The position numbers were made by a program, and so were the translations under genes. From assembly GCA_030144725.1 (NCBI GenBank), contig JASKMD010000003.1:13722496-13786495 (forward strand): a stretch of 64,000 bases of DNA. The letters are read 5' to 3'. Source of the stretch: Haematococcus lacustris (Eukaryota; Chlorophyta; Chlorophyceae; Chlamydomonadales; Haematococcaceae). The notes under the pieces are model-generated. The model was not told the origin of the DNA and ran no database searches. It was given only the letters and a program-made list of their open reading frames with translations. Positions within the stretch are counted from its first letter, which is position 1. The number at the start of each line of letters is the position of its first letter. Positions 9,449-19,774 of the stretch are shown here, piece after piece.

Positions 9449-12400
9449 TGTGTTGCCCAACCAGCTGGCCAGGACTGTGTTGGTGCCTGTTGCCCAGTGC
9501 CCAGTAATCAGGTTGCTATGCCTGAGGGACGTGCAGCAGACGATGGTGTCTTACACTTCTCGTTTCCTGGTAGAGTGAATGGCTTCGCATGTACTATGCT
9601 GTTTGACAGTGGTGCAGCAGCCAGCTTCATTAATTGTGCTGCCGTGGAGCAGTATCAGCTTGCCAGTTATAAACTGAAGCAGCCCAAGGAATTCCTTGTG
9701 GCCAATGGACAGCCTGTGGTTTGCACGCATGCATGCAGCGTACAGTTGAATGTGCAGACCCTGAGCTGCAGGGTTGAGTTGCTGGTGATGCCAGAGATGT
9801 TCTCTGCCTTTGATGTGTTAATGGGCAGTGACTGGTTACAGTCAAATGGTGTGCTGTTAGACTACCTGGCACGTACTATTACAGTACAGTTGGCAGCTGT
9901 GAAAACGGTGCTCAAGTGTGAGCCAGCAGCGCCAATTATGGCTCCTCATTGTGCCCATATCCTGGCTAAACACAGACAAGCTACTGTATCAGCAAAGGTG
10001 GCTTACCGATGGTTAAGGAAAGGCGGCCAGTCTCTAGTTGCCCTCATCTCGTCTCAGCCCATCAACCCTACCCCGGCAAGTGTGCTGTCCGTACACCCTA
10101 CCCCTACTCCAGCTAGTTTGCTGTCCAATAACCCTGACCCTCGCTCCCACCCAACCACCTCACCCTCTTGCCCACTTATCCATCACCCAACCCCTGCTCC
10201 AGCTAATCAGCTGTCCCCTTATCCTGACCTTCACTCTCACTCAACATCCTTACCTTCTACCCCCTCTATCAACTACCCTACCTCTATACCCCCTGAAGTT
10301 GCAGCTCAGCTGACAGCACTCATATCTGAGTACGACGATGTCTTCGCACCCTTTAATACCCTACCCCCTCAGCGCCCAGTAGGGCACACCATCCCTCTTC
10401 AGCCTGTCTGTAAGCCACCGGCCTTACCATCATATAAGATGAGTCAGCCAGAGCTTCTGGAGATGAAGAAGCAGGTTGCAGCCTTCTTGGAGCAGGGCAT
10501 CATTGAACCCTCCTCTTCTCCCTACGCTGCCCCTGTCCTCTTTGTCAAAAAGAAGTCAGGTGAGTTAAGGATGTGTGTAGACTATCGTCAGCTGAATAAG
10601 ATCACACTTAGGGATCAATACCCACTACCTCGAGTGGACGACCTGTTTGACAGGTTAGCTGGGTGTACAGTGTTTTCGTCACTTGACCTGCAAGCTGGTT
10701 ATCACCAGATCAGGATACCTGACGAGGATGTCCCTAAGACAGCCTTCAGGACACCCAGTGGCCTTTATCAATTTAAAGTCCTGTGCTTTGGGCTAACCAA
10801 TGCACCAGCCACGTTTCAACGTGTGATGAACAATGCTTTTGCTGATGTCATTAATGACTGTGCCCTTGTGTACATAGATGATATCCTCATCATGTCTAAG
10901 ACTGTACCAGAACACTTCACACATTTGAGAAGGGTCCTCGAGTTATTACGTAAGCATCAGTTTAAAGCTAAGTTATCTAAATGTGAGTTTCTTAAAACTG
11001 CGCTTAAGTTCCTAGGTCACATTGTCAGTGACCAGGGCATTGCTGTTGACCCTGATAAAGTGAAGTCTATCACTTCCTGGCCTGTGCCACGCAGCTTAAC
11101 TGCTATGCAGCAATTTCTGGGTGCTGCCAATTTTGTGCGCAAGTTTGTACACAACTTCAGTGCTATTTCAGCACCTCTAACTGACCTGACTGGTAAAACA
11201 GGTACTGATTTCAATTGGCACAAATGGCCTGATGATAAATTAAAGGCTTTTGATGCTCTTAAGCATGCCATTTCTAGAGTACCTTTACTCAAAATCCCAG
11301 ATATTACTAAACCATTTCAAGTTTATTGTGACGCCTCTTTGCAAGGCGTAGGTGCGGTACTCATGCAAGAGGGTTATCCTCTGGCTTATTTAAGCAAGAA
11401 GCTGATTCCAGCTGAAAAGAACTATACCACTGGTGAACAAGAATTACTTGCAATCATTACTGCATGTAAAGAGTGGCGTTGCTACCTGGAGGGTGTCCCC
11501 TTCACGTTGTATACGGACCACAAACCTTTGGTAGCTTTAAAAACGCAGAAGGTCTTGTCAAGACGCCAAACTAGGTGGTTGGAGTTTCTCTCCCGGTATG
11601 ATTTTACCATTGAGTATCTACCTGGTAATACTAACCCTGCTGACCCTCTGTCACGCATACCCGATGCTCCTGTAAGCAATCCTGTCATGATTATGACCAG
11701 GAGCAGGACACGCCTTTTGGAGGGGGAGGAAGCTGGTGTGGTACAGCCTGCTCAGCCTGCCTTTCAGCAGCCGCAGCAGGAGCCACAGCCTCAGCTGGTT
11801 TTGGAACAGCCCTTACCCCCACCCCCTTTACCTGTGCACCCTTTGCACGCTGTCAATATGACAGAGCAGCTCCTGGCAGCGTATGCAGCAGATGAGGCCT
11901 TTGCCAGCACTGTGGATCAATATGATCAGGATCAGCATGGCCTGTATCGCACCAAAGGCAAGAATCAGATTGTGGTTCCCCACTGCCCAGATCTCAAAGC
12001 CAGGATATTGGTGGAGATGCATGATGCACAGTTTGCAGGTCATGTGGGTATCACCAAGACGCTGGAGCGTATCTCCAGGATATTCTGGTGGCCCCGCATG
12101 AGATCTGAAGTGCGGCACTATGTGAGTAACTGTGACGCATGCCAGCGCAACAAGTCTGTGAATACCAGACCTGGCGGGTTACTCACACCACTGGCCATAC
12201 CTTATGACAGATGGGAGTCCATGTCTATGGACTTAATCACTAAACTACCACCCGGTGATCATGGTTTTGATGCCATTGCTGTCTTTGTGGATAGGCTATC
12301 TAAAATGGTACACTTTGTGCCATGCCGTGAGTCCATGAATGCTGAGGGCTTTGCCCGCTTGTTTATTGATAATGTGTTTAAACACCATGGAGTGCCCAGA

Positions 12401-13273
12401 GAAATAATCTCTGATAGGGGCTCTCACTTTACTAATCATTTCTGGGCGTCAGTTATGGCCATTCTTGGTGTAAAAGAATGTAAATCTAGTGCTTACCATC
12501 CCGAGTCTGATGGTCAAACGGAGAGGTATAATCGTACCTTGGAGGAAATGCTTCGTCATTACATCTCCCCTGCCCAGTCTGACTGGCCCTTCTTCCTGTC
12601 ACTGGCCGAGTTCGCTGTGAACAACAGCTGGCAGGAATCCATCCAGTCCACGCCCTTCCTGGTCAACACTGGCCAGTCACCTCTGACACCGGCTCTGCTG
12701 GAACTGCCAGGTGAGGTGTACTGTCCCTCTGCCAGGAAGCTGTCTGAGTGGTGGCAGAGTAATGTCAAGCAGGCCCGCCATTTCATGGAGCAAGCTCAGC
12801 AGCGTCAGGCCTATCTGGCCAACAAGGGACGCAGGGAGGTGGAGTTCAGCCCTGGTCAGCTAGTGCTGCTGAGCACCAAGAACCTCAGGCTGAAGCCAGG
12901 TAAGGCTAAGAAGTTGTTGCCTAGGTTCATTGGGCCCTTTAAAGTGCTGGAGCATGTAGGTCCTGTTGCTGTGCGCCTGGACCTACCTCCTGCCATGGCA
13001 CGCATGCATCCTGTGTTCCATGTTGCTCTGTTGAGACCCTACACAAGTGAGCATCCTCATTTGCCTCCCCCTGTGGATTGGTTGGATGAGGCGCCTTTGT
13101 ATGAGGTTGAGAAGTTGCTTGCCCATCGTGGTGTCCGTGCTGGTAAAGCACGTGGCTACTTGGTCAAGTGGCAAGGTTATGATGACTCTTACAACACATG
13201 GGAGCCAAGGAATAACCTTGTGAACTGCCAAGAGGTGTTGACTGCATATAATGCAGTGCATGGTTTGTCCTAG
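9449..13273 (+). CDS. pol: Pol polyprotein (PR-RT-RNaseH-IN-chromodomain), Gypsy element 1
   Basis: Same frame as gag after one TGA; no ATG lies near the junction, and the frame is open from 9449. Domains in order: aspartic protease ([11 protein letters not shown], about 9599), reverse transcriptase ([12 protein letters not shown], then YIDDILI near 10870), RNase H ([14 protein letters not shown] near 11320, YTDHKPL near 11510), integrase with HHCC zinc finger ([12 protein letters not shown]...CDACQRNK, 12040-12150), the DDE core ([29 protein letters not shown]), and a C-terminal chromodomain ([18 protein letters not shown], about 13150-13205) that in chromoviruses guides integration to marked chromatin. 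All catalytic motifs are present, so the copy looks functional. Confidence 0.95.
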   Translation, partial: CVAQPAGQDCVGACCPVPSNQVAMPEGRAADDGVLHFSFPGRVNGFACTMLFDSGAAASFINCAAVEQYQLASYKLKQPKEFLVANGQPVVCTHACSVQLNVQTLSCRVELLVMPEMFSAFDVLMGSDWLQSNGVLLDYLARTITVQLAAVKTVLKCEPAAPIMAPHCAHILAKHRQATVSAKVAYRWLRKGGQSLVALISSQPINPTPASVLSVHPTPTPASLLSNNPDPRSHPTTSPSCPLIHHPTPAPANQLSPYPDLHSHSTSLPSTPSINYPTSIPPEVAAQLTALISEYDDVFAPFNTLPPQRPVGHTIPLQPVCKPPALPSYKMSQPELLEMKKQVAAFLEQGIIEPSSSPYAAPVLFVKKKSGELRMCVDYRQLNKITLRDQYPLPRVDDLFDRLAGCTVFSSLDLQAGYHQIRIPDEDVPKTAFRTPSGLYQFKVLCFGLTNAPATFQRVMNNAFADVINDCALVYIDDILIMSKTVPEHFTHLRRVLELLRKHQFKAKLSKCEFLKTALKFLGHIVSDQGIAVDPDKVKSITSWPVPRSLTAMQQFLGAANFVRKFVHNFSAISAPLTDLTGKTGTDFNWHKWPDDKLKAFDALKHAISRVPLLKIPDITKPFQVYCDASLQGVGAVLMQEGYPLAYLSKKLIPAEKNYTTGEQELLAIITACKEWRCYLEGVPFTLYTDHKPLVALKTQKVLSRRQTRWLEFLSRYDFTIEYLPGNTNPADPLSRIPDAPVSNPVMIMTRSRTRLLEGEEAGVVQPAQPAFQQPQQEPQPQLVLEQPLPPPPLPVHPLHAVNMTEQLLAAYAADEAFASTVDQYDQDQHGLYRTKGKNQIVVPHCPDLKARILVEMHDAQFAGHVGITKTLERISRIFWWPRMRSEVRHYVSNCDACQRNKSVNTRPGGLLTPLAIPYDRWESMSMDLITKLPPGDHGFDAIAVFVDRLSKMVHFVPCRESMNAEGFARLFIDNVFKHHGVPREIISDRGSHFTNHFWASVMAILGVKECKSSAYHPESDGQTERYNRTLEEMLRHYISPAQSDWPFFLSLAEFAVNNSWQESIQSTPFLVNTGQSPLTPALLELPGEVYCPSARKLSEWWQSNVKQARHFMEQAQQRQAYLANKGRREVEFSPGQLVLLSTKNLRLKPGKAKKLLPRFIGPFKVLEHVGPVAVRLDLPPAMARMHPVFHVALLRPYTSEHPHLPPPVDWLDEAPLYEVEKLLAHRGVRAGKARGYLVKWQGYDDSYNTWEPRNNLVNCQEVLTAYNAVHGLS

Positions 13274-13330
13274 CATCACTGCTATAGTGTTGCGAGTCCT
13301 CGTGTTCTCACGAGGGCGGAACGTTTCCTC

Positions 13331-13346
13331 TTTGGAGGGGGAGGAA
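13331..13346 (+). promoter_or_regulatory. polypurine tract, Gypsy element 1
   Basis: Purine-rich TTTGGAGGGGGAGGAA directly abuts the 3' LTR, the expected plus-strand primer site. It is conserved in copy 2 (54212-54227). Confidence 0.75.
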
Positions 13347-13553
13347 TGTAGCGAACGGCTCCTCGAAGCCTAGCTCGCCTCACGGTACTTCTGTACTGCA
13401 GTGTGACATGGTGGGCGAAAGGGGCAGGTGGGCCTTCGTGCACACCTGCTTCAGAGGTTCGACTCCTCGGGGGAAACGTTCTAAACCCTGGCCGTGTCAC
13501 GCTGTGGGAAAGAGGTGGTTATCGGTTATCGGCGCTGCTCTTAGCACGCTACA
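13347..13553 (+). repeat. 3' LTR of Gypsy element 1
   Basis: Same 207 bp as the 5' LTR with no difference seen by eye; followed by the GGGTG duplication at 13554-13558. Confidence 0.95.
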
Positions 13554-13700
13554 GGGTGGCGGGGGTGGGAGGGCAGTGAGGGGGCTGGGAGGGGGTGGGA
13601 GGGGGGGTTGGAGGGCCGGGCTGGGGTTGGGAGGGGGTGAGCGGAGGTAGGAAGGCGATGTTGGGCTGGGGAGTGGGGGGGGCTGCAATGGGCAGGGTCG
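13554..13700. repeat. G-rich minisatellite, right of Gypsy element 1
   Basis: Continuation of the GGGTGGGAGGG-type array interrupted by the retrotransposon; shares about 90 bp with 7255-7345 at high identity. Confidence 0.7.
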
Positions 13701-14160
13701 GATGGGCTAATCATTCCTGCAAGGCAAAGTTGGGTCACGCCAATGTCATTTCAAGCAGGCCTGATCAACTAATTGCCCTGCTTTCTTCTCCAGCAGTTGT
13801 GGCGTTGAGTAAGGAACAGAGTTATGTAGCGAAAAACTGGAAAGTCACAGTGGTCAGCTCACAACATGCCATTTTGTTAATGAGGGTCCCTTTTCCTGTG
13901 TGACTAGCGAGAGAGAGACGCACATTTCCCGCATTTGCAGCAATGTCGCTACATCACATGCCCAGCGATGGCCCTCCAACACCGCCTGCACCAACAAAAG
14001 GCTCGCGGAGCGAGCCTGGCGGGCTGTAATGTGATTGTACTTCCGGCTCGATGCCAAGCGCAGTTCGCTCATTGGTGCCGTTACTCACCACTAGAACAAT
14101 CGATAGTGAGCAGCTGAGGTGTGTCCGCGATCGCTTGCGCCGGCATGGACTCTGATGCAA
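13701..14160. other. intergenic, nothing recognised
   Basis: No credible gene, RNA or repeat found. Confidence 0.3.
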
Positions 14161-14164
14161 GGAG

Positions 14165-14228
14165 TAACGCGCCGCTTGCCATTATAATTAACGCGCCGCT
14201 TGCCATTATAATTAACGCGCCGCTTGCC
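14165..14228. repeat. short tandem repeat, about 27 bp x 2.5
   Basis: TAACGCGCCGCTTGCCATTA plus a short AT tail is repeated, with a third partial copy. Confidence 0.7.
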
Positions 14229-14349
14229 AGTAGATGCGGAGTAATTCGCAGGTGCCAATGCAACAAACGCTACCGGAATCGGTGCACTCTAGTGCGAGTA
14301 CTTGCATGAAGATTACCAACCCCATGTTGGGGACTCCTGACTTGTACCC

Positions 14350-14575
14350 CCCATGGTGGTGGCTAGGGCTGGGAGGGGGCGGGGGGGGAGGGGGTGGGCT
14401 GGGAGGGGGTGGGCTGGGAGGGGTGGGCTGGGAGGGGAGGGGGTGGGTTGGGAAGGGGTGGGCTGGGAGGGGGTGGGCTGGGAGGGGTGGGCTGGGAGGG
14501 GTTGGGCTGGGAGGGATTGGGTTGGGAGGGATTGGGCTGGGAGGGATTGGGCTGGGAAGGGTGGGCAATGAGGTG
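14350..14575. repeat. G-rich minisatellite (GGGCTGGGAGGG units)
   Basis: About fifteen units of GGGCTGGGAGGGG(T/A)T/G type, 12-17 bp each, strongly G-biased on the plus strand and quadruplex-prone. Pro-rich antisense ORFs here are repeat artefacts. Confidence 0.85.
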
Positions 14576-14639
14576 GGCTCCTGCATTGATGGGTGGAGGG
14601 GGGGCGGGCATGGTGGGTAGAGCATGACCCGGTTTGTTA

Positions 14640-15253
14640 ACACAAAGCTAACATGGGTTAACCAAGGGAGAAAAGTTAACAAATTGTTAACACGACCGCC
14701 AGGTCGCGCTCCGCAGTCGCGATGGAAGCCGGAGCAACCGCTACCCCAATCTTAGAACACGCAGCCTTTTCGCAAAGCAAAGCTACAGTGCTCGGCTACG
14801 CAGAGCTACAGTGCTCGGCTGGTGTTTCGCTATGATGTAACTCTGCTTGAAGCAGGCCGCCTGTAGTTTTGGGGATTGGCTGCAGCTTTGGGGTCGATTT
14901 CTTTCACATGGTGACGAACAAGGACGCTGTTGTCCCGTTAGCTAGGGTGGTGGCGGGGATGATGGCGGCAGGCATCGCAGGCGCAAATGCACAAAGTGCC
15001 TCGTGCAAGTCAGTCGTGCAAGTCAGGCTAATCAGGCTAACTAGTCTAGCACTCTCCGCACTAGCGGGACTAGCTACACTCACGATAAATAAGGCCGACG
15101 CGGGGGCCTTTTTTGCATCGGAAGGACTTTCTGCTCCGATAGAACGATAGAGCGTTGAGTTTAAGGGGGACCTCGCTCTTGAATGAAGTCCTAACTCGCA
15201 GCGGTTGCGAAGATACATTGATCCGCGCGCGAGGTACCCCCCCCTTTTTGGGA
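14640..15253. other. intergenic, nothing recognised
   Basis: Includes a short direct repeat (CTACAGTGCTCGGCT twice, about 14783-14820). A 93-codon ORF at 14869 has no recognisable domain and no paralogue here, so I do not call it a gene. Confidence 0.3.
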
Positions 15254-16432
15254 ATCTGTACAGATGCCCGTCTAATGGGCCCGCCATCTGTACAGATGCA
15301 TGTCGATGGCCACAAGGATATGCGGCATCTGTACAGATGCCTTCCTTGCATCTGTACAGATACAATTTATTGTCATCTGTACAGATTATTTTGGGATATC
15401 TGTACAGATACGTGAATCTGTACAGATATTTATAGGTAAATCTGTACAGATAGCGTTAAGGTAACATCTGTACAGATATTGTGAGGTTATCTGTACAGAT
15501 GCCGGGGGTAGTTATCTGTACAGATGGCGATAATAAGTATCTGTACAGATACACCTATAATTATCTGTACAGATGCCCGTAAATCAAATCTGTACAGATA
15601 GCAAGGGCAAAATCTGTACAGATGTTGATAAGTGGTATTTGTACAGATGGCAATAGGTGTATCTGTACAGATGCCAGAGGTATTTATCTGTACAGATGGC
15701 GATATTAAGTATCTGTACAGATACACCTATAATTATCTGTACAGATGCCCGTAAATCAAATCTGTACGGGTAGCAAGGGCAAAATCTGTACAGATGTTGA
15801 CAAGTGGTATCTGTACAGATGGCAATAGGTGTATCTGTACAGATGCCAGAGGTATTTATCTGTACAGATGGCGATAATAAGTATCTGTACAGATACACCT
15901 ATAATTATCTGTACAGATGCCCGTAAATCAAATCTGTACAGATAGCAAGGGCAAAATCTGTACAGATGTTGACAAGTGGTATCTGTACAGATGGCAATAG
16001 GTGTATCTGTACAGATGCCAGAGGTATTTATCTGTACAGATGGCGATAATAAGTATCTGTACAGATACACCTATAATTATCTGTACAGATGCCCGTAAAT
16101 CAAATCTGTACAGATAGCAAGGGCAAAATCTGTACAGATGTTGACAAGTGGTATCTGTACAGATGGCAATAGGTGTATCTGTACAGATGCCAGAGGTATT
16201 TATCCGTACAGATGGCGATAATAAGTATCTGTACAGATACACCTATAATTATCTGTACAGATGCCCGTAAATCAAATCTGTACAGATAGCTATAGAGATT
16301 ATCTGTTCAGATAGCTATAGATGTGTCTGTACAGATAGCGATATTAAGCATCTGTACAGATACGTATGGGTGCGTCTGTACAGATAGAGAAGAAGAGCAT
16401 CTGTACAGATACTAAGAGGTGTGTCTGTACAG
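15254..16432. repeat. ATCTGTACAGAT palindrome array with 172-bp higher-order unit
   Basis: Nearly fifty copies of the 12-bp perfect palindrome ATCTGTACAGAT (a few with one or two changes), spaced about 22-28 bp centre to centre. From about 15530 to 16280 the spacers themselves repeat as a 172-bp higher-order unit of seven palindromes, present about four and a half times; outside that the spacers are unique. The array ends about 95 bp before the ATG of the host ORF at 16527. The GTAC core is the core recognised by SBP-box transcription factors, so a promoter role is possible but unproven. Confidence 0.9.
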
Positions 16433-16526
16433 ATGACAATTACGAAGAGTGGCTTGCATCGTAAAGTATGCTTGCATATGTGCTGAATGTGATAGACTTG
16501 TTACATCTGATAGCTGGTGACTTAGC

Positions 16527-16736
16527 ATGTCGACTTCAAACGGGAGCTCTTCCGTGGCTACTACTGTCGATTTGCAGCGATTGGCTCAGCAAGAGGAGGC
16601 CGTCGTCACTCCCGTGCAGCCTCCACGCGAGGCTCCACTGCGACGTGCACCATCACCATGTGATACCGTGTCGCCTAGTGTCTTGCAGTACTTGGACCAA
16701 CATCCGCCCATCCTGGTAGCCCAACTACGACTGCAA
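16527..16736 (+). pseudogene. host ORF, 5' part, split by the Dualen-like insertion
   Basis: ATG at 16527 opens a 70-codon segment, Ser/Thr-rich then Gln/Pro-rich, ending in LRLQ at the left copy of the 13-bp target duplication. The right copy (34302-34314) encodes the same LRLQ in a frame that continues open to 34752, so the two parts were one gene of about 215 codons before insertion. Reading on past 16736 gives 33 more codons and a TAA, but those lie in the 3' UTR of the retrotransposon. The function is unknown. It starts just downstream of the palindrome array. Confidence 0.6.
16724..16736. repeat. 13-bp target site duplication, left copy
   Basis: ACTACGACTGCAA, identical to 34302-34314 and flanking the Dualen-like element. 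Confidence 0.8.
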
Positions 16737-16846
16737 GAAGAAGAAGAAGAAGACTACGCCGGTATTCACCGGCGTGCATTAAGGGAGGAGCAGCCGCCTG
16801 GGGCGCGGCCTGCTCCCACCATCAAGCTCGAGAAGTAACCGACCCC

Positions 16847-19755
16847 CTACCCCCCCCCCTTTCTAGTAGCTCTAAGTCTATAGCTTGTTTTGGCAATGGT
16901 GTGGGCTGCTTCTGCCGCATGTCTCGTGAGCTTGTTTAGTAGCTTTGTGGCGTTGGTTTGAGTGACCCCCAGGGCTATGAGGTGTTGACGTGTGTGTGTT
17001 TCATAGGTAATACCGCCTATACCCAGTAGGATTGGTCTGATCTCAACCATGTGGCCTATCTTGCGCATGGTGTGTGCTAGTTTTGTGTGTTGGTTCAGGG
17101 CCTTGTCCAGTTGCTCCATCCACCTTGAGTCCGCACAGTATTTAATTTCTATGATGGTGATCCGTTTAGTGGCTTTGCCGCGTTTGCCCGTCTTCTTTTG
17201 AGGCGTCACCATGATTATGTCCGGTCTGGTGGTGTTTTTGGTCGCTGTTGGTTTCATGCCGAGTGCCCGTAGCGTGGTGTGTAGTGTGTCGTTAGGGAGG
17301 TCAAGGTTTTCTCTAGCGCCCTTCTCCCAGCTGGCGGTGTCCGCAAATCGGATGCATCCGCCCAGGGTTCCTTTGCTGATGGCTTTGGCGATGAGGCGGC
17401 CAGCTCCGTTGTGCCTTTCTTGCACGAGTGGCAGGGTCTCGCTGCAGCCCGAGAGCAGGTGTGTGGCACTGTCGGCCTCCCCACAGAGGGGGCAGCGGTC
17501 GTCTGTCGCCTGCTTCCAGCGCATAGCTAGTTTTTGGTTGTATAGTCCTCCGGTACGGTAGAGTAGGGCGGTCCTTTGCGCGGGGGTGGAGATGGTCGCA
17601 TCGGTCATCACTCTTTCGCCCGCTCCTTTTGCCGCGGCTTTGGTGATATCTTGGGTCATCTGGTAGTAAATGCTGTCTTGGTTGGCGAGGCCTAGCTTGT
17701 GCTTGCTGTGCATGTGTGCTCGTACGCTGTGTCGGCAGTCCGGCAGTGGGGCGAGGTTTTCGCCGTCGGTCCTGTTGTTTAGCCAGATACCCCTCTCCTT
17801 GGGTGTGGTCGGGTGGTACTCTAGTGTGTTTGCCTGCTCCGGGTGTAGCGCTGCGTGTTTAGCAAGGGCATCAGCGCCTTCGTTGCCGATGATGCCCGAG
17901 TGGGCCCGGACCTTGTAGAATTGGGTCGTGACGGGGCTGTCGATGATGAGGGTGGCGATGTCCGTCAGGACTTCGTTGTGTCTATGATTGATGAGGGACA
18001 TCGGGTTAGCCAGGGCTCGGCGGATCTGATATAGAGAGCATAGGCTATCGGTGGCGATGCGTCTGGCCCCCGCTTTCAGTGCCGCGTGTATCGCTGTGAG
18101 TTCTGCCTTATTGATGGTGTTGTTCTCTGGGTCGTACATCGCAATGGTAAGAAGGGCGTTGCTTTCCGGAATGTAGACCCCCGCCCCGACGCGCGCCGGG
18201 TCTGGCTCGGATGTCTTAATGCAGCTGCCGTCGGTGTACGCTATCGTGGTCCATTCGGTGATGGCCATCCGCGGTAGCGTGGTGGAGTGGTGCGTGAGCT
18301 GGTGTTGGCTGCGTGTGTGCCCCAGCGTGGGTAGAGCCCTGTCCAGCGGGAGGCGGAGGTGCTGTTTGTGGCCACTGGGGAGGGTGGCTGGCTGTTTTTG
18401 ATTGTGTGGTCTGCGAAGGAGAGGGTGTGTCTCCCTGTCTGGGTGTAGGGCAGTGGCTGTGCTAGCCATCCATCCTTGTGGGTTGCCTTTGGTGGTGAGT
18501 AGTTGCCCTGCTGCGTTCCATATGACGTAAACGAGGAGGGTGGCGTGTTTGCCAAGTTTGGAGCAGTTGGTATTGTTGAGGGGTATGCTGGCCAGGTGCT
18601 GACAGTACTCTGGGTAGCGTCTCAGGGTGTCAATGTGTTTGGGGTACGAGATGCCCTTCTTACCAGGGATCAGCATAATGGTGGCCATGGCCTCCTCCTG
18701 GTGTGCTGAGTGTATAGCATGATTGACGCATTTCAGGGCCACCGCATCATCGGCTGGTACATTCCATGTGGATAGCCCAGTGTGGCGTACAAGTAGGCAG
18801 TTGTGGTGTGCCCCAAAGGCCGTGTCATTGATGTCGGGGCTCCAGTAGGTAGTGGTTTCTGGTCTAACTGTGAGTGGATCAGCCCACCTTTGGACGGTAC
18901 TTGGAAAGCTTCGTGTGGTGTGTAGGGTGTTGAGGGCTTTGTCTTGTGCCAGTCTCATGGGGTGGCGGCTGTTCTGTGTGTCCTGTCTCCTGAGGAGGGC
19001 CACCAGTTCTGTGGCCAGATTGCGTGTGTGTGGTGTGTGTTGTAGCCAAGCGTGTAGGTGTTGGTGTTGTTGCTTAGTTAGAAGGCCTATTGTGCGGCCC
19101 GACTCATCGTGAACCGTTACATGTTGCACTAGGTCGTGCTTGGGCATGATGGGCTCTCCCGTGCTGGGGTTCATCGCGGGGGTGGTCATGTGGGGGTGAA
19201 GTTGGAGGAAGGTTTCGCATTTGCCCGTTCCGACGATGTCCGTCTGCGGGTTGATGGGGTACGTGTGGAATATGGCCTTCGAGTGAAGGTTGGTGCACCG
19301 GGGTAGCCAGGTGTGCGGGTCCGGCAGTCCCTGCCGGGTGTGTGTCGGCAGCTGTGTGTCAGGCCGCGCGTATCTAGCTTCTTGTATCCTCTTATTTTCC
19401 TCTTCATAGTCGCTGCGTCGCGCCAGGTAGTCCAGGTGTGCCGTGATGAGAGGTGCCGGTTCGAGGGTGGGGCGCCAGTGAACTCGTATAAGGTCCGAGT
19501 GCGCTGATAGACGCATAGTCGTTTTGAACTCGTTGCTGCCAAACTTGCATATTGGGCACAGCCAGTGGCCTTGTTCTTTGTGTCCCGACAGGAGGGCATC
19601 CTCAAGGCAGGCTGGGTGGTAGGCCCTCTTGCAGTTGTGGCACGTTGGGCTGTCTCCTCTTGGTAGCCAGCATAGCTCACATGTGCATACGTCTTTAGCC
19701 TCTTCCCTGCTGATGGGTTCTATGTGTGAGGGTGTATAGCCTTCTTCTGCACATA
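16847..19755 (-). CDS. Dualen-like polyprotein, C-terminal part (PHD, RNase H, CCHC, RLE)
   Basis: The open frame runs from the satellite-element junction to TAG at 16847; a methionine at 19516 opens 889 codons, but in-frame coding sequence exists upstream. That upstream part has a C4HC3 PHD finger (CELCW, CHNCK, HPAC, WLCPIC; about 19690-19545). RNase H follows: AYTDGS near 18235, NKAELTAI near 18100, IATDS near 18055, GNEGADALAK near 17880. Next comes a CCHC motif (CPLCGEADSATHLLSGC, about 17490-17440). Last is a PD-(D/E)XK-type restriction-like endonuclease (RPDIIMV near 17225, IIEIKY near 17150). These remove the RNA template and nick the target DNA. The frame joins the upstream RT protein exactly if the satellite element is removed. 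As it stands the protein is cut off from the RT. Confidence 0.85.
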
Positions 19756-19774
19756 GTCACTCACACAAATTAGC

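Larger units (their letters stand above)
7348..13553 (+). mobile_element. Ty3/Gypsy chromovirus, intact copy 1
   Basis: A complete 6206-bp LTR retrotransposon: 207-bp LTRs starting TGTAGCG and ending CGCTACA, a primer-binding-like TGG start 4 bp inside, gag, pol and a purine-rich tract before the 3' LTR. The two LTRs look identical by eye, so insertion is recent. Domain order in pol is protease, RT, RNase H, integrase, chromodomain, which defines the chromovirus branch. gag and pol are in one frame separated by a single TGA. A second, dead copy of the same family is at 48313-54435. Confidence 0.97.

Noticed and set aside
15205..16242. ORFs rich in ICTD/LYRY motifs on both strands
   Set aside because: They are translations of the ATCTGTACAGAT array and have no independent support.
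15254..16432. CRISPR-like look of regularly spaced short repeats
   Set aside because: The host is eukaryotic, the repeat is a 12-bp perfect palindrome, the spacers are only 10-16 bp and many are themselves repeated in a 172-bp unit; there are no cas genes.
16737..16838. The last 33 codons and TAA of the 103-codon ORF starting at 16527 as part of a host gene
   Set aside because: This stretch lies between the 13-bp duplication and the stop of the Dualen-like ORF, so it is the retrotransposon 3' UTR and tail.
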